Assembly: GCF_020715685.1 (NCBI RefSeq)
Contig: NZ_CP085840.1
Span: 3,038,001-3,102,000 of the forward strand
From: Dermatobacter hominis
GTDB lineage: Bacteria > Actinomycetota > Acidimicrobiia > Acidimicrobiales > Microtrichaceae
Length of the DNA: 64,000 nt
Direction: 5' to 3'
The stretch's first letter is position 1; each line of letters begins with the position of its first letter. The position numbers and the translations under genes were made by a program. The notes beneath the pieces are model-generated. The model worked only from the letters and a program-made list of their open reading frames with translations. It searched no databases and was not told the origin of the DNA. Of the stretch, positions 46,251 through 55,298 are shown in pieces.

Positions 46251-47111
46251 ATGGCGAACCTCACCGGCACCGGCATCTGGAGCAGCGCCCTCCGCTACGG
46301 CGACGTCGACGTGGCGAAGGAGGCGGCGGCCGAGCTCGAGTCGCTCGGCTACTCGGCGATCTGGTTGCCCGACGTGGGCGGCGACGTGTGGACGCCGCTC
46401 GACGCGGTGCTCGGCGCCACGACGTCGACCACCGTCGCGACCGGAATCCTCAACATCTGGATGCACGAGCCCGCCGTGGCCGCCGCCGAGTTCCAGCGAC
46501 TCGTCGCCGCGCACGGGCCGCGGTTCCTCATGGGCCTCGGCGTGAGCCACGGCTCGTTCATCAACGCCACCGGCGCGGGCAACTACTCGAAGCCGCTGAC
46601 CCACATGCGCGAGTACCTCGACGGGCTCGACGCCACGCCGGAGCCGGTGCCGACCACCGACCGGGTGCTCGCCGCGCTCGGCCCGAAGATGCTCGACCTC
46701 GCCCGGACCCGGGCGGCCGGCACGCACCCGTACCTGGTGGTGCCCGAGCACACGGCGCAGGCGCGGGAACGGCTCGGCGCGGGACCGCTCGTCGCGCCGG
46801 AGCAGGGCGTCGTGCTCACGACCGATCCGGCGCGGGCGCGCGAGGTCGCCCGCCAGCACCTGTCGATCTACCTGACGCTGCCCAACTACGCGAACAACTG
46901 GTTCCGGCTCGGCTTCACCGAAGAGGACACGCTCGACGGGGGCAGCGACCGGCTGGTCGACGCGCTCATCGTCTGGGGCGACGAGGACGCGATCCTCGCC
47001 CGGGTCCAGGCCCACCGCGACGCCGGCGCCGACCACGTCTGCCTCCAGGTGCTCGGCGAGGACCTGCCGCTCGACGACTGGCGCCGCCTCGCCCCCGTCG
47101 TCACCGGCTGA
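46251..47111 (+). CDS. Luciferase-like monooxygenase, F420-type
   Basis: This is a 286-residue protein of the bacterial luciferase-like (LLM) class, closest in look to actinobacterial F420-dependent oxidoreductases (TIGR03620-like). It has an N-terminal LGYSAIWLPDVGGDVWTP, a middle GPRFLMGLGVSHG, and late YLTLPNYANNWFRLGF and a VIWGDEDAILARV segment. Such enzymes reduce or oxidise varied substrates using F420 or FMN; the coenzyme cannot be settled from sequence alone. The start codon has no strong ribosome site. It is divergent from the FtsX-like permease. Confidence 0.85.
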   Translation: MANLTGTGIWSSALRYGDVDVAKEAAAELESLGYSAIWLPDVGGDVWTPLDAVLGATTSTTVATGILNIWMHEPAVAAAEFQRLVAAHGPRFLMGLGVSHGSFINATGAGNYSKPLTHMREYLDGLDATPEPVPTTDRVLAALGPKMLDLARTRAAGTHPYLVVPEHTAQARERLGAGPLVAPEQGVVLTTDPARAREVARQHLSIYLTLPNYANNWFRLGFTEEDTLDGGSDRLVDALIVWGDEDAILARVQAHRDAGADHVCLQVLGEDLPLDDWRRLAPVVTG

Positions 47112-47204
47112 CGCTCTCGCTGCCCAGCCGGTGCGCCACCCGGATTTCTGAGGCGCGGATCGCGACAAGGGTTGTCGCTGTGCACCCCTATATCCGGGGG
47201 TGAG

Positions 47205-47210
47205 TACCGT
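47205..47210 (+). promoter_or_regulatory. -10 box for leaderless alpha-galactosidase mRNA
   Basis: TACCGT ends 8 bases before the GTG at 47219. Just upstream, CACCCC...GGGGTG (about 47183-47202) surrounds a TATATC and could be an operator for a sugar regulator. Confidence 0.45.
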
Positions 47211-47218
47211 GCGGCGGC

Positions 47219-49360
47219 GTGAGCGACGCCCCCACCAGCCAGCCCATCCGCATCGACGCCGGCGGCTGGGGGCTCAGCTGGGTGGCCGACGACGACGGCC
47301 GGCTCCACCAGCTCGGCCTCGGGCCCGAGGGCCACACCGTCCCGCTCGAGGTCGGCGCGCAGTGGTACCCGCTGGCGTTCCCGACGCTCGACGGCACCGA
47401 TCCGTTCCGCCCGCCGGCCCTGCAGATCACCCACGCCGACGGGACGCTCACCACCCGCCTGGCGCTGACCGCGGTCGAGCGTGACGACGACCCGAGCGGC
47501 AGCCACGTCGTCGTGCGCACGACCGACGAGCGGTTCGACCTGACCGTCGAGCACCACTTCCGCAGCCACCCCGACTCGGGCGTGCTCGAGCAGTGGGCCG
47601 AGGTGTTCCACGTCGAGGACGGCCCGGTCACGCTGCTCGCGCACGACACGCTCGCCCTGTTCCTGATGGTCCCCGACGACGCCGAGCTCGTGCAGTTCGG
47701 CGGGGCGGGCTGGGCCGACGAGTGGCGCTGGAGCACCGACCCGCTCACGATCGGGACGACCGTGCTCGGGAGCCTCGGCGGCGTGCAGCCGCACCTCCAG
47801 CGCAGCCCGTGCCTCCTGCTGTCGCCGGCTGGTCCGTTCGGTGGCCCGGACGGCGCCGTCGCGCAGGACGAGGGCGAGGTGATCGGGCTGAGCGTGGCGT
47901 GGGGCGGCAACTCGCACCTCACCCTCGACGTGAAGCCGCGGGCCGAGCTCGACGCGCCGCGGGAGCTCCGGCTGCGCGCCGGGGCCAACGCCCTCGGCGC
48001 GCCGTACCGGCTCGACCCGGGCGTGCGCATGGTGCTGCCGACCGTGGCGTGGACGTGGTCGACGACCGGCCGGGACGGCGTGACCGAGGCGTTCCACCGG
48101 TGGAGCCGCGACCGCGTGCTGCGCGACCCCGACCGCCTGCGCCCGCTCGTCGTCAACAACTGGGAGGCGACGTTCTTCGACTTCGACGAGTCCCGCATCG
48201 TCGGCCTGATCGACCGCGCCGCCGACCTCGGCGCCGACGTGTTCCTCCTCGACGACGGCTGGTTCGGCACCACCCACCCGCGGGACGACGACACGCAGGG
48301 CCTCGGCGACTGGGACCACGACGTGCGCAAGCTGCCCGGCGGGCTCGCACCGCTCGCCGACGCGGCGGCGGCCCGGGGCATCCGCTTCGGCATCTGGGTC
48401 GAGCCCGAGATGGTGAACCCGCTCAGCGAGCTGCACGAGGCCCACCCCGAGTGGGAGCTGCGCGACGGCCGCGAGCCGCGCCTGCACCGGCACCAGCTGC
48501 ACCTCGATCCGCTGCAGCCCGACGTGCGCGACTTCGAGGTCGGCGTCGTCGACCGCACGCTCGCGTCGGCGCCGTCGACGAGCTACGTGAAGTGGGACGC
48601 CAACCGCCCGATCACCGACCCCGGTTCGAGGGCGCTGCCGACCGATCGGCAGGCCAACGTCTGGTTCGACCACGTCGGCGCGACCTGGGACGTCATGGCG
48701 CGCGTCGCCGAGGGACACCCCGACGTCGAGCTGATGCTCTGCGCCTCGGGCGGCGGGCGCGTCGACCACGGCACCCTTCGCTGGTTCCACGAGTTCTGGA
48801 CCTCGGACAACACCGACCCGGTCACGCGCGTCCGCATGCAGTGGGCGTGCTCGCACTTCTTCCCCGGCGCGGTGATGGCGGCGCACGTGACCCGGTGGGG
48901 CGAGCGGCCGTTGCCCTTCGCGTGCGCGGTCGCGCTGTCCGGCCGCTTCGGCATCGACCTCGACCTCGGTGCGGTCAGTGCGGAGGAGGACGCGGTCCTG
49001 CGGAGGGCGGTGGCGTGGGCCCGCCGGACCCAGGACGTCGTCCAGCGCGGCGTGGTGCGGCGGTACGTCTCGCCGGTCGAGGGGCCCGACCGCTCACGCG
49101 CCGCCTGGTCGGTGCACGGCGACGACGGTCGGGTGGCGGTGTTCGCGTTCCAGCTCGACGAGCCGGCGACCTCGGCGCCGACGCTCCGGGTGCGAGGGCT
49201 CGATCCCGCGGCGTCCTACGAGGTGCGCGCCACCGACCTCGACGGCTTCGACGAGACGTCGACCGCCACGGGTGCCGAGCTCACCGACGGCATCGCCTGG
49301 CCCCTCGACGCGCCGCTGACCGCGCGCCTCTGGGAGCTCACCCCGACCGACCCCGCCTGA
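47219..49360 (+). CDS. Alpha-galactosidase, GH36 family
   Basis: This is a 713-residue glycosidase. The N-terminal beta-sandwich (about 1-290) precedes a TIM barrel with catalytic nucleophile D460 in VKWDANR and acid/base D530 in WTSDNTDP, both canonical for GH36. LLDDGWFGT and the LCASGGGRVD stretch further support this, and the C-terminal beta domain is complete. It hydrolyses alpha-1,6-galactosides such as melibiose and raffinose, and acts in the cytoplasm (no signal peptide). It lies directly upstream of the sugar ABC importer genes, which probably bring in its substrate. Confidence 0.93.
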   Translation: MSDAPTSQPIRIDAGGWGLSWVADDDGRLHQLGLGPEGHTVPLEVGAQWYPLAFPTLDGTDPFRPPALQITHADGTLTTRLALTAVERDDDPSGSHVVVRTTDERFDLTVEHHFRSHPDSGVLEQWAEVFHVEDGPVTLLAHDTLALFLMVPDDAELVQFGGAGWADEWRWSTDPLTIGTTVLGSLGGVQPHLQRSPCLLLSPAGPFGGPDGAVAQDEGEVIGLSVAWGGNSHLTLDVKPRAELDAPRELRLRAGANALGAPYRLDPGVRMVLPTVAWTWSTTGRDGVTEAFHRWSRDRVLRDPDRLRPLVVNNWEATFFDFDESRIVGLIDRAADLGADVFLLDDGWFGTTHPRDDDTQGLGDWDHDVRKLPGGLAPLADAAAARGIRFGIWVEPEMVNPLSELHEAHPEWELRDGREPRLHRHQLHLDPLQPDVRDFEVGVVDRTLASAPSTSYVKWDANRPITDPGSRALPTDRQANVWFDHVGATWDVMARVAEGHPDVELMLCASGGGRVDHGTLRWFHEFWTSDNTDPVTRVRMQWACSHFFPGAVMAAHVTRWGERPLPFACAVALSGRFGIDLDLGAVSAEEDAVLRRAVAWARRTQDVVQRGVVRRYVSPVEGPDRSRAAWSVHGDDGRVAVFAFQLDEPATSAPTLRVRGLDPAASYEVRATDLDGFDETSTATGAELTDGIAWPLDAPLTARLWELTPTDPA

Positions 49361-49513
49361 GCCCCGGTCACCTCGCGCCCGTCGCGGGCGCGGGCGCGGC
49401 CGAGCCGAGTCCGGGTCGACGTCGGCGAGCGCGGCGGCGCGCGCGTTCTGGACCACACGAACGGCGGGCATGGACGTAGTGTGATGTCGGTCACACACCC
49501 GAGGAGGGTGCAG

Positions 49514-50905
49514 ATGGCAGGTGCTGGCGGACGTGTTCGCCGGCCCCGACGTCGGGGGGCGTCGAGGCCGACCGGCCGAGACGGGCGGCGCGCGCCCCGA
49601 GGGCGGCGCCGCTCGGGCCGGGCCATCGTGGCGGCGCTGGCGGTCGCCCTGTGCGCGGGTGGGCTCGCCGCCTGCTCGAGCGGCGACGACTCCGGCACGC
49701 CGACGCTCATCTGGTACATCAACCCGGACAACGGCGGGCAGAAGACGCTCGCCCAGGAGTGCGGCGACGCCAGCGACGGGGCCTACCGGATCCAGACGCA
49801 GATCCTCCCGAACGAGGCCGACGCCCAGCGCGAGCAGCTCGTCCGCCGCCTGGCCGCGCAGGACAGCTCGATCGACCTGATGAGCCTGGACCCGCCGTTC
49901 GTCGCCGAGTTCGCGAACGCCGGCTACCTCCGGCCGATCACCGACCCGGCCGACGTCGATCAGCTGACGGCCGGCGTGCTCGACGCACCGATGAAGACGG
50001 CCGAGTGGGACGGCGAGCTCGTCGCCACGCCGTTCTGGGCCAACACGCAGCTGCTCTGGTACCGCAAGTCGGTCGCCGCAGCGGCGGGCGTGGATCCGAC
50101 CTCCGAGGCCTTCACCTGGCAGGCGATGATCGAGGCCGCCGAGTCGCAGGAGAAGCGCATCGGCGTCCAGGGCCGCCGGTACGAGGGCTACATGGTGTGG
50201 ATCAACGCACTCGTCGCCTCGGCCGGTGGCCAGATCATCACCGACGCCGACAAGGGCAAGGACGCCAAGCCCTCGATGGCCGGTCCCGCCGGCGACGCCG
50301 CCGCGAAGATCGTCGGGGGCCTCGCCCGATCGCCGGCGGCGCCGGCCGACATGTCGACCGCGGGCGAGGAGGAGGCCCGCTCGCTGTTCCAGGGCGACTC
50401 CGGCTCCTTCATGGTCAACTGGCCGTACGTGTACCAGGCCGCCAAGGAGTCGGTGGAGGCCGGTGCCATCGACCAGTCGGTGCTCGACGACATCGCGTGG
50501 GCCCGCTACCCCCAGGCCGTCGCCGGCGAGCAGAGCGCCCCGCCCCTCGGCGGCATCGACCTCGCCATCGGCAACTTCACCGACCACCCGGACGAGGCCC
50601 TCGACGCGGTGAAGTGCATCACCTCGGTCGAGAACAACGCCCAGTACATGGTCGAGTCGGGCAACCCGGCCGCCCGCGCCGCCGCCTACGACGACCCGAA
50701 GGTCAAGGAGGCGTTCCCGATGGCGGACCTGATCCGCGACTCGATCGACACCGCCGGTCCTCGTCCCATCACGCCGTACTACGGCGACGTGTCGACGTCG
50801 GTCCAGCGGGTCTGGCACCCGTCGACCGCCGTCCGCTCGCCGGCGACGCCCGAGGAGACCGATGAGTTCATGACCGAGGTCCTCAGAGGGGAGCGCCTGC
50901 TGTGA
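49514..50905 (+). CDS. Sugar ABC transporter substrate-binding lipoprotein, LpqY-like
   Basis: This is a 463-residue solute-binding protein (SBP_bac_1 type). The signal carries a long Arg-rich N-terminus, a hydrophobic core and lipobox LAAC followed by SSGDDSG. The fold markers include WYINPDNGGQKTLAQECG, SIDLMSLDPPFVAEFANAGYL and SFMVNWPYVYQA. The arrangement resembles LpqY-SugABC (trehalose) and MalE/MsmE systems. An upstream GTG at 49481 is open, but the ATG at 49514 has a textbook GAGGAGGG site and is chosen. The stop overlaps the permease GTG (GTGA). Confidence 0.9.
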   Translation: MAGAGGRVRRPRRRGASRPTGRDGRRAPRGRRRSGRAIVAALAVALCAGGLAACSSGDDSGTPTLIWYINPDNGGQKTLAQECGDASDGAYRIQTQILPNEADAQREQLVRRLAAQDSSIDLMSLDPPFVAEFANAGYLRPITDPADVDQLTAGVLDAPMKTAEWDGELVATPFWANTQLLWYRKSVAAAAGVDPTSEAFTWQAMIEAAESQEKRIGVQGRRYEGYMVWINALVASAGGQIITDADKGKDAKPSMAGPAGDAAAKIVGGLARSPAAPADMSTAGEEEARSLFQGDSGSFMVNWPYVYQAAKESVEAGAIDQSVLDDIAWARYPQAVAGEQSAPPLGGIDLAIGNFTDHPDEALDAVKCITSVENNAQYMVESGNPAARAAAYDDPKVKEAFPMADLIRDSIDTAGPRPITPYYGDVSTSVQRVWHPSTAVRSPATPEETDEFMTEVLRGERLL

Positions 50906-51855
50906 CCGCAGTGATCGAACCCGAAGCCGCGGGCGCCGGCCCGCCCGAACCACCGCCTGCGCCGAAGGCTGCGGCGCGCACCGACCGGGCCAGGCACGAG
51001 CGACGCCTCGGCCTGCGCCTCTCGGCGCCGGCGTTCATCGTGATGATCCTGGTGACCGCGTACCCGCTCGGCTACGCCGTCGTGCTGTCGCTGTTCAGCT
51101 ACCGGCTCACCGACCCGGAGGGCAGGGAGTTCGTCGGCCTGTCGAACTACTGGGTCGTGCTGACCGACCCCGTGTGGTGGGGCGCCGTCAGCACGACCGC
51201 GATCATCACGGTCGTGAGCGTCGCGGTGGAGCTGGTGCTCGGCTTCGCCTTCGCCTGGGTGATGTTCCGGATCATCAGGGGCCGCTCGCTCGTGCGCACG
51301 GGCATCCTCGTGCCGTACGGGATCATCACCGTCGTCTCGGCCTTCATCTGGCGCTACGCCTTCCAGCTCGACTCCGGCTTCGTGAACACGTGGTTCGGGC
51401 TCGAGGACTTCAACTGGTTCGGCGAGCGGTGGTCGTCCCTGTTCGTCATCGTCCTCTCGGAGATCTGGAAGACGACGCCGTTCATCTCGCTCCTGCTGCT
51501 GGCCGGCCTGGTGCAGGTCCCCGAGGACATGCTCGAGGCGGCCAAGGTCGACGGAGCGACCGCGTGGCAACGGCTCTGGAAGATCGTCCTGCCGAACATG
51601 AAGGCGGCGATCATGGTCGCCGTGCTCTTCCGCACGCTCGACGCGTGGCGGATCTTCGACAACCCGTTCATCATGACGCAGGGCGCCAACGGCACCGAGA
51701 CCCTGTCGTTCCTGGCCTACCGCCAGAACGTGACGCTCGTGAACCTGGGCTCCGGCTCGGCCGTGTCGGTCCTGCTGTTCCTCACCGTCTTCCTGATCGC
51801 CTTCATCTTCGTGAAGGGCTTCAAGACGGACCTGTCCCAGGTGAGGGGTGATTGA
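50902..51855 (+). CDS. Sugar ABC permease 1, SugA/MsmF-like
   Basis: This is a 317-residue inner-membrane permease of the MalF/SugA type: six or so transmembrane helices and the EAA loop EAAKVDGATAWQRLWKIVLP that contacts the ATPase. The N-terminus is a ~35-residue Pro/Ala-rich cytosolic tail. It is translationally coupled to the binding protein through GTGA and overlaps the next gene's spacing closely. Confidence 0.92.
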   Translation: MTAVIEPEAAGAGPPEPPPAPKAAARTDRARHERRLGLRLSAPAFIVMILVTAYPLGYAVVLSLFSYRLTDPEGREFVGLSNYWVVLTDPVWWGAVSTTAIITVVSVAVELVLGFAFAWVMFRIIRGRSLVRTGILVPYGIITVVSAFIWRYAFQLDSGFVNTWFGLEDFNWFGERWSSLFVIVLSEIWKTTPFISLLLLAGLVQVPEDMLEAAKVDGATAWQRLWKIVLPNMKAAIMVAVLFRTLDAWRIFDNPFIMTQGANGTETLSFLAYRQNVTLVNLGSGSAVSVLLFLTVFLIAFIFVKGFKTDLSQVRGD

Positions 51856-51856
51856 G

Positions 51857-52693
51857 ATGGCCGGCACCGGCAACCGCACCAGCAACTGGTGGACGGCGTG
51901 GGGGCTGCTCATCCTCGTGTGGGCGGCGTTCCCCCTCCTCTGGATGGTGTCGCTCTCCTTCCGCAGCCCCGACAGCTTCGGCGCCGGTCCCACGTTCTGG
52001 CCGAAGGAGTGGACGTGGGAGAACTACTCGACGGTGTTCAGCGACGAGCTGTTCACCTCGGCGCTGCGCAACTCGTTCGGCATCTCGATCATCGCCACCG
52101 TCCTGTCGGTGGTCATCGCGATGTTCGCCGCCTACGCGATCGCCCGGCTCGACTTCCCCGGCAAGCGGCTGCTGCTGTCCATGGCGCTGGCCATCGCGAT
52201 GTTCCCCGTCGCGGCGCTGGTCGGCCCGCTGTTCAACATGTGGCGCGGGCTCGGGATCTACGACACGTGGATCGGGCTGATCATCCCGTACCTGACGTTC
52301 GCCCTGCCGCTGTCGATCTGGACCATGTCGGCGTTCTTCCGCCAGATCCCCTGGGAGATGGAGCAGGCCGCCCAGGTCGACGGGGCCACGCCGTGGCAGG
52401 CGTTCCGGAAGGTGATCGTCCCGCTCGCCGCGCCGGGCGTGTTCACGACCGCCATCCTCACCTTCTTCTTCTGCTGGAACGAGTTCCTGCTCGCCATCTC
52501 GCTGACCTCGACCGACAGGGCCCGCACGGTCCCCGCGGCGCTGTCGTTCTTCACCGGCAGCTCCCAGTTCCAGAGCCCGATCGCCCCGATCATGGCGGCC
52601 TCGGTCGTCGTGACGATCCCGATCGTCCTCCTCGTCCTCGCGTTCCAGCGCCGGATCGTCGCCGGGTTGACCTCCGGCGCCGTGAAGGGCTGA
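51857..52693 (+). CDS. Sugar ABC permease 2, SugB/MsmG-like
   Basis: This is a 278-residue permease of the MalG/SugB class with six transmembrane helices and the EAA loop EQAAQVDGATPWQAFRKVIVP. The GTG at 51848 overlaps the sugA-like stop, but the ATG at 51857 has GAGGGGTG about 6 bases ahead and is preferred. Together with the neighbouring permease it forms the heterodimeric channel of the importer. Confidence 0.92.
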   Translation: MAGTGNRTSNWWTAWGLLILVWAAFPLLWMVSLSFRSPDSFGAGPTFWPKEWTWENYSTVFSDELFTSALRNSFGISIIATVLSVVIAMFAAYAIARLDFPGKRLLLSMALAIAMFPVAALVGPLFNMWRGLGIYDTWIGLIIPYLTFALPLSIWTMSAFFRQIPWEMEQAAQVDGATPWQAFRKVIVPLAAPGVFTTAILTFFFCWNEFLLAISLTSTDRARTVPAALSFFTGSSQFQSPIAPIMAASVVVTIPIVLLVLAFQRRIVAGLTSGAVKG

Positions 52694-52751
52694 CGCCGAA
52701 CCGCCCGCCCCCGCGAGCGCCCGCACCACCGACCCGAACAGGAGTCCAGAC

Positions 52752-53975
52752 GTGGCCGCCATCACGATGCAGCACCTGGTCAAGACCTACGGCGACGGCT
52801 TCAAGGCCGTCAACGACATCAGCCTGGACATCGCCGACGGCGAGTTCATGATCCTGGTCGGGCCCTCCGGCTGCGGGAAGTCGACGCTGCTCCGCATGAT
52901 CGTCGGGCTCGAGGACATCACCTCGGGCGAGCTCGAGATCGGCGGCGAACGGGTCAACGACCTCGCGCCGCGGGACCGGAACCTCGCGATGGTGTTCCAG
53001 AACTACGCGCTGTACCCGCACCTCACCGTGTTCGAGAACATCGCCTTCCCGCTGCGGCTCCGCAAGGACATGAGCGGCGACGAGATCGACCGCAAGGTGC
53101 GCGAGGCGGCCGAGGTCCTCGAGCTGACCGAGCACCTCGACCGCAAGCCGAGCAACCTCTCGGGCGGCCAGCGCCAGCGCGTCGCGATGGGTCGGGCGAT
53201 CGTGCGCGACGCCCAGGTGTTCCTGTTCGACGAGCCGCTGTCGAACCTCGACGCCAAGCTGCGCGGCCAGATGCGCACCGAGATCCTGCGCCTGCAGCGC
53301 CGGATGGGCACGACGACCGTCTACGTCACCCACGACCAGACCGAGGCCATGACCCTCGGCGACCGCGTCGCGCTGATGCGGCGCGGCGAGATCCAGCAGG
53401 TCGGCACGCCGCGGGAGCTCTACGAGCACCCCGTCAACCTGTTCGTCGCCGGCTTCATCGGATCGCCGCCGATGAACTTCGTCCCCGGCGCCATGGAGGA
53501 CGGGAAGCTCCACCTGCCGTTCGTGAGCTTCGAGCTGCCCGAGGACCGCCGCGAGGTCGTCGGCGACCGGCACTACGTCACGATCGGCATCCGGCCCGAG
53601 CGGTTCGAGGACCGGGAGCTGCTCGACGAGGCCCGGGTGCCGAAGGGCGTGGGCTTCGACGCCCCGGTCGACGTGGTCGAGTGGCTCGGCAACGAGCAGT
53701 ACGCGTACGTGCCGTTCGAGACCGACCCGAAGCTGCTCGAGGGCCTGTCGGAGCTGGAGCGCGAGCTCGACGGCGAGCAGGCCCGCACCCAGCTCGTGGT
53801 CGCGCTCGAGCCGACGAGCCGCGTCGCGCCCGGCGAGACCGCCCAGTTCTGGTTCGACCCGGAGGACATGCACATCTTCGACGCCGGCACCGGCGAGAAC
53901 CTGACCCGGGAGCTGGCGCTGGGTGCCTCGGTCACGACCGGATCGGCGACCGCGGGGGCCGGCTCCGGCGGCTGA
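52752..53975 (+). CDS. Sugar ABC ATPase, SugC/MsmK/UgpC-like
   Basis: This is a 407-residue ATPase of the MalK/UgpC class: Walker A GPSGCGKST, signature LSGGQRQRVAMGRAIVRD, Walker B VFLFDEPLSNLDAKL, switch His in VTHDQTEAM, then the C-terminal MalK-type TOBE regulatory domain (about 240-390). The GTG start follows an AGGAG site. It energises the sugar importer above; such ATPases are sometimes shared among importers, so its partners may be several. Confidence 0.93.
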   Translation: MAAITMQHLVKTYGDGFKAVNDISLDIADGEFMILVGPSGCGKSTLLRMIVGLEDITSGELEIGGERVNDLAPRDRNLAMVFQNYALYPHLTVFENIAFPLRLRKDMSGDEIDRKVREAAEVLELTEHLDRKPSNLSGGQRQRVAMGRAIVRDAQVFLFDEPLSNLDAKLRGQMRTEILRLQRRMGTTTVYVTHDQTEAMTLGDRVALMRRGEIQQVGTPRELYEHPVNLFVAGFIGSPPMNFVPGAMEDGKLHLPFVSFELPEDRREVVGDRHYVTIGIRPERFEDRELLDEARVPKGVGFDAPVDVVEWLGNEQYAYVPFETDPKLLEGLSELERELDGEQARTQLVVALEPTSRVAPGETAQFWFDPEDMHIFDAGTGENLTRELALGASVTTGSATAGAGSGG

Positions 53976-54007
53976 CGGCGCCGGCCGGCAGGAGGGGCCC
54001 GAGCCTC

Positions 54008-55291
54008 GTGGCGGCGCCCGAGCTGCGACTGCGCCAGACGCCCCCCGGGCTCCTGGCCCTCCCGTGGACCCGCCCGCTGGGCGAGTGGCGCGCGCCGGAG
54101 GTCGAGCTGCGCGAGCTGCCGGTCGGGCCGAGCCGCCACCTCGTCCGCTTCGTCGAGTCCGACGGCCGGCTCTGGGCGCTCAAGGAGCTGAGCCCGTCGC
54201 TCGCCAACCGCGAGTACGAGGTGCTGCGGGAGCTGGAGCGGCGGCACCTCGCCGCCGTGCGGGTCGCCGGTGTGGTCACGCAGCCGGCGCTCGACACCGC
54301 GATCCTCGTCACCCACTACCTCGAGCGGTCGTGGCAGTACCGCCGCCTGTTCATGCGCGTCGCCGGGTCGCTGCGAGCCCACCGCCGACGGCTGCTCGAC
54401 GCCATGGCGCTGCTGCTCGTCGACCTGCACCGCAACGGCGTGTACTGGGGCGACTGCTCGCTGGCCAACACGCTCTTCATCCGCGACGGGCAGGCGATCC
54501 AGGCGTGGTTCGTCGACGCCGAGACCGCCGAGCTGCACGACGTGCTCAGCGACGGCCAGCGCCGGGCGGACCTCGACACCGCGGTCGAGAACGTGGCGGG
54601 TGGGCTGCTCGACGTCGCCGCCGCCCGCGGGCCGGCGACGCTGCCGGGCGAGATGACGACCGAGTCGCTGCTCGCCGAGGCGCAGAGCGTCGCCACCCGG
54701 TACGACCAGCTGTGGGAGCTGCTGTTCGACGCCCCGGTCGTCGACCTCGGCGACCACGACCGGATCGCGGCGCGGCTGGCGCGGCTCGAGGACCTGGGCT
54801 TCGAGCTCGACGAGGTCCGCTTCGAGCCGACGGGCGAGCGCACCGACCAGCTGCGCATGCGCGTCGCCGTCGGCGGCCGCAGCTACCACTCCGACCGGCT
54901 CCGCGCGCTCACGGGGATCGACGCGGGCGAGGGCCAGGCCGCGATCCTCATGAACGACCTGCTCGCGTACGCGGCGGCGCTGCGCAGCCGCTCGCGCCGC
55001 GACGTCAGCGAGGAGGAGGCGGCCCGGGCGTGGTACGAGGATGCCTTCCTGCCGGGGGTGGCCAAGGCGCAGGCGGTGCTCGGCGACGCGACGTCGCCCG
55101 TCCAGGCCTACTGCGACCTGCTCGAGGTGCGGTGGCTGCTCAGCGAGGCCGCCGGCCGCGACGTCGGCGACGACGCCGCGCTGGCGGTGCTCGCTCGGCG
55201 CGAGCCGCCCGACGAGTCGGCCGCGACGCTGGTCGTGCTCGACCCGGCGACCACCGAGATCCCGGCGGTGCCGCCGCCCACCACCTCCTGA
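54008..55291 (+). CDS. Kinase-like protein with DUF4032
   Basis: This is a 427-residue protein with an N-terminal kinase-like fold resembling the LPS (Kdo/WaaP) kinase group: a Lys in WALKELSPS, catalytic-loop-like YWGDCSLANTLF with Asp and Asn, and a metal-site-like VDAETAE. The C-terminal half is the actinobacterial DUF4032 domain. It follows the sugar importer directly and may phosphorylate a sugar or glycolipid. The combination is common in actinomycetes, but I know of no experiment. The GTG at 54008 has an AGGAGGGG site about 11 bases upstream, slightly far. Confidence 0.78.
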   Translation: MAAPELRLRQTPPGLLALPWTRPLGEWRAPEVELRELPVGPSRHLVRFVESDGRLWALKELSPSLANREYEVLRELERRHLAAVRVAGVVTQPALDTAILVTHYLERSWQYRRLFMRVAGSLRAHRRRLLDAMALLLVDLHRNGVYWGDCSLANTLFIRDGQAIQAWFVDAETAELHDVLSDGQRRADLDTAVENVAGGLLDVAAARGPATLPGEMTTESLLAEAQSVATRYDQLWELLFDAPVVDLGDHDRIAARLARLEDLGFELDEVRFEPTGERTDQLRMRVAVGGRSYHSDRLRALTGIDAGEGQAAILMNDLLAYAAALRSRSRRDVSEEEAARAWYEDAFLPGVAKAQAVLGDATSPVQAYCDLLEVRWLLSEAAGRDVGDDAALAVLARREPPDESAATLVVLDPATTEIPAVPPPTTS

Positions 55292-55298
55292 GCTCGGG

